64,000 nucleotides of DNA, from positions 2,180,342 to 2,244,341 of the forward strand of contig CP001673.1 of NCBI GenBank assembly GCA_000023725.1, written 5' to 3'. Below the pieces are notes generated by a model. That model saw only the letters and a program-made list of their open reading frames with translations. It did not search any database and was not told the DNA's origin. Made by a program: the position numbers and the translations under genes. Positions 35,541 to 46,400 of the stretch are shown here, piece by piece (position 1 is the stretch's first letter; the number at the start of each line of letters is the position of its first letter). This stretch comes from Flavobacteriaceae bacterium 3519-10. Its GTDB lineage: Bacteria; Bacteroidota; Bacteroidia; Flavobacteriales; Weeksellaceae.

Positions 35541-36965
35541 TTAGAAATCTCTCTTTTTCATTGAATCCCAAGTAGCAGCGTCAGCTGGTTTCACAACTAC
35601 TTTTCTATCTTTCAATCTTTCTGCGTTTGAAGCAGTTTCAGGAACTGTAGCGTCTTGCTCACCCACACCCATTGATTTCAATGAGCTGTCTGCAACGCCT
35701 CTAGCTTCTAATGCATCAACTACTGCTCCTGCTCTTCTTTGAGACAGTTTCAAGTTGTAAGATTCTGCACCTTTCTTATCAGTATGACCGATAATTAAGA
35801 ATTTACCTTGAGAATCTTTAATGATCTGCGCAGCAGCATCTAATTTTTCTTTAGACTCTGGTCTGATAGTCGCTTTGTCAAAGTTGAACAAGATGTTATC
35901 GAGTGCTTTGGTAGCATCATCTGCCCAAGCTTCCTGTGGTTTTGGACAACCATTGTATTGAGCTAATCCAGGAACGGTAGGACAAGCATCATCTTTATCA
36001 AGGATACCGTCTCCGTCTGTATCTGGCCAAGGACATCCGTTATTTTCTGCAGGACCTGCAACTTCAGGACAAGCATCATCTTTGTCTACAACACCATCAC
36101 CGTCAGTATCTGGCCAAGGGCATCCGTTGTTTTCAACTGGACCTGCAACATCTGGGCACTGATCGTCTTTGTCTGGAACTCCATCACCATCAGTATCAGG
36201 GCATCCCTGGAACTCAGCTAAACCTGGAGTATCTGGACACAAATCGTCTTTGTCTAAGATTCCGTCTTTATCTCTGTCCGTATTTCCGAATCTGAATAAT
36301 AAAGATGCAGAAGCTTGCCAGAAGTTTGCGATTGTAGAATTATCAATCGGTGTAGAAACGTAATCTCCCTGAACACCAAGACCGAAGTTTTTAGTGATCC
36401 AGAAGTTAGATCCTAAACCAGTTGCAAGTGCAAAATGGTCAGCTCTTCTTTGTGAATTTGGAGTGTTATCTGCAAAGCCAGAAATAACCTCACCGTTGCT
36501 GTCAGTTAGAGGGAAGTTCACACCTGTATAATCATGTCTAAGATAGTTTGCACCTACTCTCAAGTATGGATCAAACCAAGATTCTTCATCCCAAAGTCCG
36601 TTGAATTTGAATTGAAGACCAAGACCTGTCATTAGGAAAAACTCTTTCCCCATACCGATTTTCTTGTTGTCTACATTACCAACAGAAGTCTGCCAGTCAA
36701 GTACAAGTAGTCTGTTAATGTTTCTAGCAACTGTTAGCTTAGAAAGTGGTGGTGTGATTGTAAAGTTGTTAATATTATACAACTCACCTCCGTCTCCACC
36801 GCCAAATGCTGTTGCGAAGACATCACCAACGCCTCCTCCTGCTGCAGCATGGTTTACTCCGTGAGCACCAACACCGATAAGCCACGGGTTACTGGTCGTC
36901 TGAGCGAATACAGTAGTGGCTACAGTAAGTGCCAATGCTGAAATTCCTAATTTTAGATTTTTCAT
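35541..36965 (-). CDS. OmpA-family outer membrane protein with TSP3 repeats
   Basis: This 474-residue protein has a signal peptide ending VFAQ, a predicted 8-strand beta-barrel (about 23-225), then four or so Asp-rich calcium-binding TSP type 3 repeats with DxDxDGxxDxxD (for example DTDGDGVPDKDD, DTDGDGVVDKDD, about 230-335), and a C-terminal OmpA domain (about 350-460) containing NFDKATIRPESKEKL and LSQRRAGAVVDALEARG that binds peptidoglycan. It anchors the outer membrane to the wall. TSP3 repeats are highly alike at the DNA level and could recombine. It is expressed from its own region and ends at a strong terminator. Confidence 0.95.
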   Translation of the reverse strand: MKNLKLGISALALTVATTVFAQTTSNPWLIGVGAHGVNHAAAGGGVGDVFATAFGGGDGGELYNINNFTITPPLSKLTVARNINRLLVLDWQTSVGNVDNKKIGMGKEFFLMTGLGLQFKFNGLWDEESWFDPYLRVGANYLRHDYTGVNFPLTDSNGEVISGFADNTPNSQRRADHFALATGLGSNFWITKNFGLGVQGDYVSTPIDNSTIANFWQASASLLFRFGNTDRDKDGILDKDDLCPDTPGLAEFQGCPDTDGDGVPDKDDQCPDVAGPVENNGCPWPDTDGDGVVDKDDACPEVAGPAENNGCPWPDTDGDGILDKDDACPTVPGLAQYNGCPKPQEAWADDATKALDNILFNFDKATIRPESKEKLDAAAQIIKDSQGKFLIIGHTDKKGAESYNLKLSQRRAGAVVDALEARGVADSSLKSMGVGEQDATVPETASNAERLKDRKVVVKPADAATWDSMKKRDF

Positions 36966-37043
36966 AGAATTAAATGATTAAATAATTGATAATGCAAATT
37001 AAATATAATTTTTCGTTATAGTCAAAGTATTTAGGACTAATTT

Positions 37044-37502
37044 TTAACTTTTCTTTAGTATTCTGTCAATATTACGCTTATTCTCACGGTCCTTTATGGA
37101 TTCCCGCTTGTCGAACAGTTTTTTACCTCTCCCCACAGCGATAAGTATTTTCGCTTTTCCCTTGGCATTGATGTACATTTTTAAAGGAATAATGGTATTG
37201 CCAACGTCTTTCAGCTTTTTCTCGAATTTCTTCAATTCTGTTTTGTGCAACAGCAACTTCCGTTCCCTTTTTGTTTTATGATTGTAAAATGTGCCCAGTT
37301 TGTACTCATCAATCATCATGTTGATGATGTATAGTTCCCCATCGATAAACTGGCAGAACGCATCTGTAATGCTCGCTTTTGATGAACGTAACGACTTGAT
37401 TTCGGTGCCCGTAAGCACCATGCCTGCTTCGATTTCTTCAAGTAGCTCGTACTCAAAACGTGCGCGTCTGTTAAGTATCGTGACTGATTTTTCTATCTTC
37501 AT
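37044..37502 (-). CDS. smpB: SsrA-binding protein SmpB
   Basis: SmpB binds tmRNA and guides it to stalled ribosomes for trans-translation. I start at the ATG at 37502 (MKIEKSVTILNRRARFEYEL, 152 residues); the ATG-lacking extension at 37511 is unlikely. Typical motifs are LTGTEIKSLRSSKASI and HKTKRERKLLLHKTEL. The basic tail (KRESIKDRENKRNIDRILK) fits. No ssrA gene was noticed in the window. Confidence 0.96.
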   Translation of the reverse strand: MKIEKSVTILNRRARFEYELLEEIEAGMVLTGTEIKSLRSSKASITDAFCQFIDGELYIINMMIDEYKLGTFYNHKTKRERKLLLHKTELKKFEKKLKDVGNTIIPLKMYINAKGKAKILIAVGRGKKLFDKRESIKDRENKRNIDRILKKS

Positions 37503-37557
37503 TTTAAACAAATAACGTGATTTTACGAAATGTTAAAATTATAATAACTTTAACTGA

Positions 37558-39285
<1,728 letters not shown>

Positions 39286-39316
39286 CAACAACAGGCTTTG
39301 TCTGAATTATAATAAG

Positions 39317-39342
39317 ACCGCTCAATCACTGAGCGGTTTTTT
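39317..39342 (+). terminator. Terminator of the ABC-F gene
   Basis: ACCGCTCA, ATCAC, TGAGCGGT forms an 8-base-pair hairpin followed by T residues, 31 bases after the stop. Confidence 0.8.
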
Positions 39343-39390
39343 GCTGCCCGAAAAGACGTAAAACCACGCTCCTCTCTATTAAAGATTTCG

Positions 39391-39398
39391 TATTTTTG
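39391..39398 (+). promoter_or_regulatory. -7 element for recJ, close to the start codon
   Basis: TATTTTTG fits TAnnTTTG and ends 7 bases before the recJ ATG. The transcript leader, if this is used, would be very short. No TTG at standard -33. Confidence 0.45.
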
Positions 39399-39405
39399 TG
39401 AGATT

Positions 39406-41118
39406 ATGAGCCAAAAATGGATTTATAGACCGGAGCCCGATGAAGAAACTGTTGATGCCATCAGTTCCTCGCTGGGATTTGGCACGTTCGAATCCAAAAT
39501 TTTGGTTATGCGGGGTATCGACAATTACCAGAAAGCGCGCGAATTTTTTAAGCCCAACCTTAATGACATCCATAATCCTTTCTTAATGAAGGATATGCAG
39601 ATCGCTGTAGACCGTGTGGCAACCGCCATAGAAAATGGCGAGAAAATTATGGTATATGGCGATTATGATGTAGACGGCACCACCGCTGTGGCGCTGATGT
39701 ATCTATATTTAAGTAAAATTGTAGATAAAAAATACCTCGAGTATTATATCCCAGACCGGAATATTGAAGGGTATGGCATCTCAATCGAAGGTATAGATCA
39801 TGCAAAAAACAATGGATTTTCACTCATTATTGCGTTAGATTGCGGTATAAAGGCAATTGATAAAGTTGATTACGCAAAATCGCTCGCGATCGATTTTATC
39901 ATCTGCGACCACCATCTTCCGGGCGATGAGATTCCTGACGCCGTGGCTGTTTTAGATCCAAAAAGAAAAGACTGCCGCTACCCTTTCAAAGAACTTTCCG
40001 GCTGCGGGGTTGGCTTTAAACTTTGCCAGGGATTAAATTCAATCTATAAAATCCCGGAGGCAGAACTTTTTGAACTCACCGATTTACTGGCCATTTCTAT
40101 AGCGGCTGATATTGTTTCAATGACTGGCGAAAACCGCGTTCTGGCAAAACAAGGTCTTAAAGTTTTAAGAAAATCGAGAAATTTAGGTCTTAGAATGTTA
40201 ATCCCTGAAGAGAAACTGGCAACTTTCGAAATATCTAATATCGTATTCGAAATTGCCCCTAAAATAAACGCCGCCGGACGGATTTCTCAGGGAAAAGCGG
40301 CAGTAGAGCTGATGGTATCAGATAATCTGAAACAGGCCCACCAGATTGTAAACGACATCATTACGCTCAACGATTCACGACGTGAAATGGACATGAGCAG
40401 CACCACCGAAGCCCTTCTGCAGGTGGAAGAAACCCAGCAGGTACAGAATTATACCACCGTGGTTTACGGCTCGGGATGGAATAAAGGCGTCATCGGTATC
40501 GTTGCTTCGCGGCTTACAGAAACTTATTTTAAACCCACCCTGGTTTTCACTGATGGAAATAATGGTGAAATGGTAGCTTCCGCACGTTCGGTTGCAGATT
40601 TCGATGTACACGACGCACTCGAAAACTGTTCGGAATTCTTTCTGAAATTTGGCGGGCATCCCGCTGCAGCCGGTCTTTCGATGGAAAAAGATAAGTTTGA
40701 TAAGTTCCGTGAAAAGTTTGAAAAGGTGGTTTCAGAAAAAATTCAGCAACACCAAAAAGAACCATCACTTCTCATTGATTCAGACGTAATTCCGGACGAC
40801 CTTAACAAAGATTTTTTCAGCTTTCACCGCAAACTCGCACCCTTCGGTCCGCATAATATGAAACCGATTCTTGCAATGAAAAACCAGAAAATTTCGGGAT
40901 ATGTAAAAACGATGGGCAAAGACAACTGCCACCTCAAATTCTACATCAAGCAGGAATCTACCGGCAGAAATATCGAATGTGTAGGTTTTAAACTCGGGAA
41001 ATTTGTTGAGGATTTCCGCAACAGACCGTTTGATATCGCGTTTACTGCAGAAGAAAATCACTGGAAAGGTAACGTTACCTATTACCTGAATATCCGCGAC
41101 GTTAAGTTTATCGACTGA
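39406..41118 (+). CDS. recJ: Single-stranded-DNA-specific exonuclease RecJ
   Basis: RecJ digests single-stranded DNA 5' to 3' in recombination and mismatch repair. This 570-residue protein has the DHH core motifs: YGDYDVDGTTAVALMYLYL near residue 84, DCGIKA near 146, ICDHHLPGDEIPDAVAVLDP near 166 and GGHPAAAGLS near 420 in the DHHA1 domain, then a C-terminal OB domain. All metal ligands seem present. It is probably monocistronic, with a start preceded closely by a promoter element and with a GTGAGATT stretch between. Confidence 0.97.
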   Translation: MSQKWIYRPEPDEETVDAISSSLGFGTFESKILVMRGIDNYQKAREFFKPNLNDIHNPFLMKDMQIAVDRVATAIENGEKIMVYGDYDVDGTTAVALMYLYLSKIVDKKYLEYYIPDRNIEGYGISIEGIDHAKNNGFSLIIALDCGIKAIDKVDYAKSLAIDFIICDHHLPGDEIPDAVAVLDPKRKDCRYPFKELSGCGVGFKLCQGLNSIYKIPEAELFELTDLLAISIAADIVSMTGENRVLAKQGLKVLRKSRNLGLRMLIPEEKLATFEISNIVFEIAPKINAAGRISQGKAAVELMVSDNLKQAHQIVNDIITLNDSRREMDMSSTTEALLQVEETQQVQNYTTVVYGSGWNKGVIGIVASRLTETYFKPTLVFTDGNNGEMVASARSVADFDVHDALENCSEFFLKFGGHPAAAGLSMEKDKFDKFREKFEKVVSEKIQQHQKEPSLLIDSDVIPDDLNKDFFSFHRKLAPFGPHNMKPILAMKNQKISGYVKTMGKDNCHLKFYIKQESTGRNIECVGFKLGKFVEDFRNRPFDIAFTAEENHWKGNVTYYLNIRDVKFID

Positions 41119-41121
41119 TTT

Positions 41122-42273
41122 CTAAAGACGCGGATGTTTCTCAAACACCGTTGCTGCGTCAAAATGATACCGATAAGTGGCGAGTTTGCGCGTCACGGTA
41201 GTTTCCAGGCTTTCGGCTATTTTGATCATTTTGGGGTTAAAATCGCCAATCCACTGCATTTCGTAATCTTCAAAATCGGTGGTCCTGCGGAAATGTTGGG
41301 TTCCTTCCCAAATCATATACCCGTCGATTCCTTTCCTTTGCCACTCCGGAACAATCCCGAAAACCAGCCCGATCATTTTTTTGTTTTTCTTAAATTTTTT
41401 AAGCAACAGAAACATTATTTTCTGCCAGATTCCCAATTTACCATTAAGATATTTGAACCATTGGTTAAGATCCGGAATGTTCATCCACACTGCAATCGGC
41501 CGATCATTTTCGTACACAAACCACGAAATATGTTCGTTAATAACAGGTTTTAGGGTTTGAAACATTTTCAGCGTCTGCGCTTTAGAAATTTCTTTGCCTT
41601 CGCCGTGTTGCGCCCAGGCGCGGTTGTAAACTTCAGTAAAATCTGCCGCGTATTTTTCCAGATTTCCGCGTTTCATCCGCTGTGCAGAAATAGATTTGTT
41701 TTTAGAGATGCGTGCATGCATCGCAAGAAAATTCTCGGCAACAGCGTCGTGGATCTTCCGTCCGAAACAGAGCTGATTAAAGTAAATCTGAAAACCGTAA
41801 TTTTCGAAAAGCCTTTGGTAATAAGGCGGATTATAATTCATTCCGTACAGCGGCTCTGAAAATCCTTCGATCAGAAGTCCCCAGAATTTATCGCGTTCGC
41901 CAAAATTTATCGGGCCGTCCATCGCCTGCATTCCTTTTTCCTCAAGCCATGTTTTACAGAAATTAAATATGAAATCTGCGCTTTTTTGGTCATCGATGCA
42001 ATCGAAAAAGCCAAAACCGCCCGTAGGCTGTTTCTGTTTGTATTTTTTATTGATGAAGACGGCTACTTTACCGACTGTTTTGTTATGGCTGTCCTTAAAA
42101 AGGAACCTCTCACACTCTCCGGAACGGAAATATTTGCTTTTTTTCGGATCGAAAACGGCCTCAATTTCATGATCAAGCGGACGGATATAATTCGGATCGC
42201 TGCCTAACAGCACGGCTGGGAAATCCAGAAATTCCTTTACTTGATCTCGCGTAACTACTTTCACTGCCTTCAT
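41122..42273 (-). CDS. Large GNAT-fold protein of unknown substrate
   Basis: This 383-residue protein resembles a family in Bacteroidota often labelled only as acetyltransferase-like. It has DGPINFGERDKFWGLL near residue 135, YNPPYYQRLFENYGF near 163, and a second half with WMNIPDLNQWF and VFGIVPEWQRKGIDGYMIWE, the latter looking like an acetyl-CoA loop (RKGID). No signal or membrane helix. The function is unknown. It converges with recJ with 3 bases between stops. Confidence 0.7.
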   Translation of the reverse strand: MKAVKVVTRDQVKEFLDFPAVLLGSDPNYIRPLDHEIEAVFDPKKSKYFRSGECERFLFKDSHNKTVGKVAVFINKKYKQKQPTGGFGFFDCIDDQKSADFIFNFCKTWLEEKGMQAMDGPINFGERDKFWGLLIEGFSEPLYGMNYNPPYYQRLFENYGFQIYFNQLCFGRKIHDAVAENFLAMHARISKNKSISAQRMKRGNLEKYAADFTEVYNRAWAQHGEGKEISKAQTLKMFQTLKPVINEHISWFVYENDRPIAVWMNIPDLNQWFKYLNGKLGIWQKIMFLLLKKFKKNKKMIGLVFGIVPEWQRKGIDGYMIWEGTQHFRRTTDFEDYEMQWIGDFNPKMIKIAESLETTVTRKLATYRYHFDAATVFEKHPRL

Positions 42274-42277
42274 TGCT

Positions 42278-42285
42278 CAAAAATA
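42278..42285 (-). promoter_or_regulatory. -7 element almost touching the 42273 start codon
   Basis: On the minus strand TATTTTTG is followed by AGCA and then the ATG, so the mRNA would be leaderless or have a leader of a few bases. Confidence 0.45.
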
Positions 42286-42361
42286 AGAATTAATTATTCT
42301 TGAGAAAGCATTAAAAGTATGCATGCAAAATTGGGTAAGATTTTTCAGAATGAAGTTGGTT

Positions 42362-42856
42362 TTAATAATTGGGGCAATCCTGAACGGCAACTTGCGCAAG
42401 TTTCAGGGTTTTTCCATCATGCGAAATTTTCACTTCGGGGAAAGTGCCGGCAACACAATCATTCACCATTTCTCCGAAATCGCCGTTTGTTGCGTGAATA
42501 GTTACACCATCACCCGACAGCGAATAATTATTTTCATTAAAATCTGCGCGGTTCAGTTCATATTCAACGCCATCAATTCTTACGACCCCTTTGTTTGCAT
42601 CGATATCAAAATAAAAAAGTGTGCTTCCGTTCTGGGTAAACACTGTACGGCCTTTCTGGGAGGAGATATCCTGCGCATTGATTTTAAAAACAGCGGCATC
42701 AGATGGGGCAACCGTGTCAATATTTGTGCTGTCCGAAAGAGCAGATGAACCGCCATGAGCTGCAGATACATCCGATTTTACTGTTTCATGGTCCTTTTTG
42801 CAAGAAATTACTGTGAAAACAACCACAGAAAGAAATCCGATTATTGTATTTTTCAT
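42362..42856 (-). CDS. Small lipoprotein of unknown function
   Basis: This 164-residue protein has a lipoprotein signal peptide with FTVISCKK, Cys19 being the lipid site. A Ser/Asp-rich linker follows to about residue 58. The remaining part is a beta-rich domain with two other Cys (NDCVAGTF and VQDCPNY) that might form a disulfide. I do not recognise the family. It is 14 bases after aroQ on the same strand, so it may be co-transcribed with it. Confidence 0.65.
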   Translation of the reverse strand: MKNTIIGFLSVVVFTVISCKKDHETVKSDVSAAHGGSSALSDSTNIDTVAPSDAAVFKINAQDISSQKGRTVFTQNGSTLFYFDIDANKGVVRIDGVEYELNRADFNENNYSLSGDGVTIHATNGDFGEMVNDCVAGTFPEVKISHDGKTLKLAQVAVQDCPNY

Positions 42857-42870
42857 AAGAAATATCTGTT

Positions 42871-43281
42871 TTACTGTTTTAAACTCAGCACTGCAAGGCG
42901 ATAGCCTTCTATACCGAAACCACTAAGAACACCGTTGGTGTGAACTGCTGTTACTGATTTTTGTCTGAACTCCTCGCGTTGGTAAATATTACTTATATGG
43001 ACTTCAATTTTCGGCTTGCTGATATTTTTAAGACAGTCCGCAATTGCATAAGAATAATGGGTGAAGGCACCGGGGTTGATGATCAGCGCTTCGAAATCGT
43101 CCTGTTGAAGCCTGTTGATGATCTCGCCTTCGACGTTCGATTGGTAATAAGCTAGTGTGTGCGCCGGAAAATCTTTCTGCAAATCCGAAAAAAAGTCTTC
43201 CATTGACAGGTTGCCGTAAATCTCAGGTTCCCTGGTTCCCAGCAGGTTTAGATTGGGACCGTTAACGATTAAAATGTTCAT
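42871..43281 (-). CDS. aroQ: 3-dehydroquinate dehydratase, type II
   Basis: This 136-residue enzyme removes water from 3-dehydroquinate in the shikimate pathway. It has the type II signature NGPNLNLLGTREPEIYG with the catalytic Tyr, NPGAFTHYSYAIADCL with a catalytic His region, and VHISN. It works two steps ahead of shikimate kinase and upstream of aroA in this same window. The next gene, a lipoprotein, follows after 14 bases. Confidence 0.97.
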   Translation of the reverse strand: MNILIVNGPNLNLLGTREPEIYGNLSMEDFFSDLQKDFPAHTLAYYQSNVEGEIINRLQQDDFEALIINPGAFTHYSYAIADCLKNISKPKIEVHISNIYQREEFRQKSVTAVHTNGVLSGFGIEGYRLAVLSLKQ

Positions 43282-43294
43282 CCGCTAATTTTTA

Positions 43295-43302
43295 CAAATA
43301 TA
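43295..43302 (-). promoter_or_regulatory. -7 element for aroQ
   Basis: On the minus strand TATATTTG fits TAnnTTTG, 13 bases before the aroQ ATG. No TTG at the usual spacing. Confidence 0.45.
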
Positions 43303-43429
43303 ATAGGTTTCCAGTGAGTGACTTTGTTAAAAAGATCACAATATTCAGTCAAATTTAATTAAAAAGGGCGCCAAATTTGTTGTGCACACAGACTCAGGCA
43401 GTAAGTAAATCTATTTTTTTTAAAAAATG

Positions 43430-43437
43430 TATTTTTG
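43430..43437 (+). promoter_or_regulatory. -7 element for tamB
   Basis: TATTTTTG fits TAnnTTTG, 33 bases before the ATG at 43471. An in-frame TTG at 43435 lies inside this element, which argues for the ATG. Confidence 0.5.
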
Positions 43438-43470
43438 TTCAAACTCCGAATTCTACATATTCAACATTCA

Positions 43471-46400
43471 ATGACAACTTTTAAAAAGATTTTAAAATAT
43501 ACGGCGATATTTATTGGTTCCCTTTTACTTCTTCTCGTTATCCTCGCACTCAGTTTGCAGCTGCCGGGCGTACAGAACTTCGCCAAAGGAAAACTCGTAA
43601 ATTACCTGGAAGAAAAAATTCACACAAAAGTACGTTTAGACCGCGTGTACGTTGGCTTTCCCAACAGTTTGGTGATGGAAAACCTCTATCTGCAAGGTCA
43701 GGAAGTAGATACTTTGCTGTTTGCGAAAAAACTGGATGTGGGTCTTAACATTCCTAAACTTCTCAAAAACACCGCCGATCTAACGTCGATCGATCTGCAG
43801 GGTGTTAAAGCAAATGTAGTGCGTTCGAAAGACGGCCGCTTCAATTTCGATTATATCATTGATGCTTTTGCGACGAAAGATTCCGAAGAAAGCGAATCTA
43901 AGCCATTTATAATTTCGCTGGATAAAATAAAGCTTCGCGACATTCGCGTTTCATTCATCGACCAGCAGTCGCGAAACGATATTGCACTGTATTTTAAGTC
44001 TTTCGACACCCGCGTGAAGACCTTTGACCTTCAGAATAATTCTTACGCAGCCGGCGACATCAATATGGATGGCCTGCGCCTTAAACTGAAGCAGGATTTA
44101 CTTGAAGAAGTAGCCGAAAATGTTGAAGAAAAAGTGGATTCGCTGAATCAGCAAAAGCCAATGAAGATCGGTCTCAATAAAATTAAGTTCACCAACTTCA
44201 ATATTGATTATGGCGATGACAACTCGAAAACTTTCGCCAAGGTTATCTTTAAAGAACTGAGCACCAAAATTAATCAGCTTGATCTCGAAAAAAATACTTA
44301 CGGAATTGAAAACCTGATTCTGAAAGGCGCAGACATCAATGCAAAACTGTTTATGCCCGCGCAGAATGCAAACCCGTCGAACGAAGACAAAAAGGATGAA
44401 TCTTCCCAAACCGAAGGATCCCTCGCACTTCTGCTGAATAAACTTCAGCTTGAAGATGTGAAAGTGGTATACGACAATACTGCAATGGCACGAACGCGCA
44501 GCGGAATTGATTTCAACCACCTGAATTTTACTAAAATGAATCTGGAGGTGCGGAATTTCAGGATGCAGGACGGTACGTTTGCCGGAACTGTAAATTCTGC
44601 AGAAATAAAAGAAAGCCGCGGCCTTGATATCCAGAAATTCAATACAGATTTCGTGTACGATAATGAGCAGGCTTACCTCAAAGACCTTTATCTTCAAACC
44701 CCCAAAACAGTTTTGCGCGACGAACTCGCGCTGAATTACAACTCGATGGAGCAACTCAGCGCAAACCCGGGCGCAGTGAGAATTGCAGCCAATATTCAGA
44801 ATTCCAAAATAGGATTTTCCGATATTCTGATGCTTGCACCTTCGTTGCGAAGTACAGCACCATTTAATAAATACCCAAATGCGATCCTAAAAATTAACAC
44901 ACGTTTAAGAGGTACGCTGAACGACCTTCAAATCCAGACTTTGCAGCTTTCGGGCATCGACCAGCTTAAAGTGAATGCGTCAGGTAAGATCAGAAATGCA
45001 ATGAATCCTGCTCAGTTGGCCTACGATCTTAATGTGCGCGAACTTTCATCATCAGCAAAAACCATTTATAATTTAGTTCCAAAAAATACAATTCCATCAA
45101 ATATTTCGCTGCCGTCGCATTTAAATATAAGCGGAACCGCCAAGGGAACAACTGAAATTGTTAATGCAAACCTACGCATGATTTCAACTTTGGGGAATGC
45201 GGCCGTCCGTGCATCTGTGGATATGCGGCGCAAAAACCAGGAGCGCTATGATATTCTGGCCAATCTCCAAAATTTGCAAATTGGAAAAATAATTCAGAAT
45301 AAAGATCTGGCAGGCATTACGGGACAGGTTTCGGTTAAAGGGCAAGGTTTTGCTCTGAATAGTGCCATTGCAGATATCAAAGGAAATATCGGGTCGGTAT
45401 ATTATAATGGCTACACCTACCGGAACATGGCTCTTGCAGGGAAGATCAACCGCGGTGCGTACGTGCTGAACCTCGATTCCAAAGACCCAAATGCCAACCT
45501 GAAACTATTGGCGTCAGGCGTTTACAGGGAAAACAATCCGACTGTAAAGGTGAACGGTTCCATTCGAAAACTCGATCTTAACAAACTTGGGTTCTACAGT
45601 GACCCGATGATTCTTGCGGGAAATCTTGATGCCGATTTCACAAGCCTTAATCCGGACGCACCAAATGGCTATCTTCACCTTGAGAATTTTGCAATTTCGG
45701 ATACGAAGGATATTTTTCCGTTGCAGGAAGTCTACTTAACGGCGGTTTCAACGGCTGACAGCAACCGCATCGTGCTGCAGTCGCAGGTCGCAGATGTGGA
45801 CCTTTCGGGTAAATATAAGCTTACGCAAATTTTCGGCTCGCTTCAGCAAACGATTAATCAATATTATCAGTTCCAAAAACCAGGAACCAAAGCCGCGAGA
45901 ATAGATCCCAACCAGTATTTTACGTTTAATGCAATAATAAAAGACGATAATCTGCTGCGGAGGTTTGTACCGGATCTTACTGAATTTGAGCCAATAACCT
46001 TAGCCGGAAATTACGACGCCGACAGCCGAAAACTCCAAGTAAACGGCCAGATCCCGCAGGTTACCTACGGCAAGAATATTATCCGCGGCGGAACCATTGC
46101 TGTGGACAATCAGAACGATGCGTTGGTCTATAATGTGCAGCTCGCCGAATTTAACAACGAAAGCATTGCCCTGATGAAAGTTGGACTGGTGGGCGACATC
46201 CGTGACAACCTTATTACTTATAATGCCTCTACCAAAGATGAAAAAGACGAAACAAAGTTTCTTGTGGCCGGAAATGCACAAAAAGTAGGCGACCTTACTC
46301 AAATCCGCCTTAATCCAGACGGCTTAAAACTTAATTATACGAATTGGCAGGTAACACCCGATAATTATCTGCAGCTTGGAAACGGAGGAATTTTCGCTAA

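Noticed and set aside
44098-44754. 218-codon open frame opposite tamB
   Set aside because: It is a shadow of the beta-rich tamB coding sequence, with biased composition and no motif.
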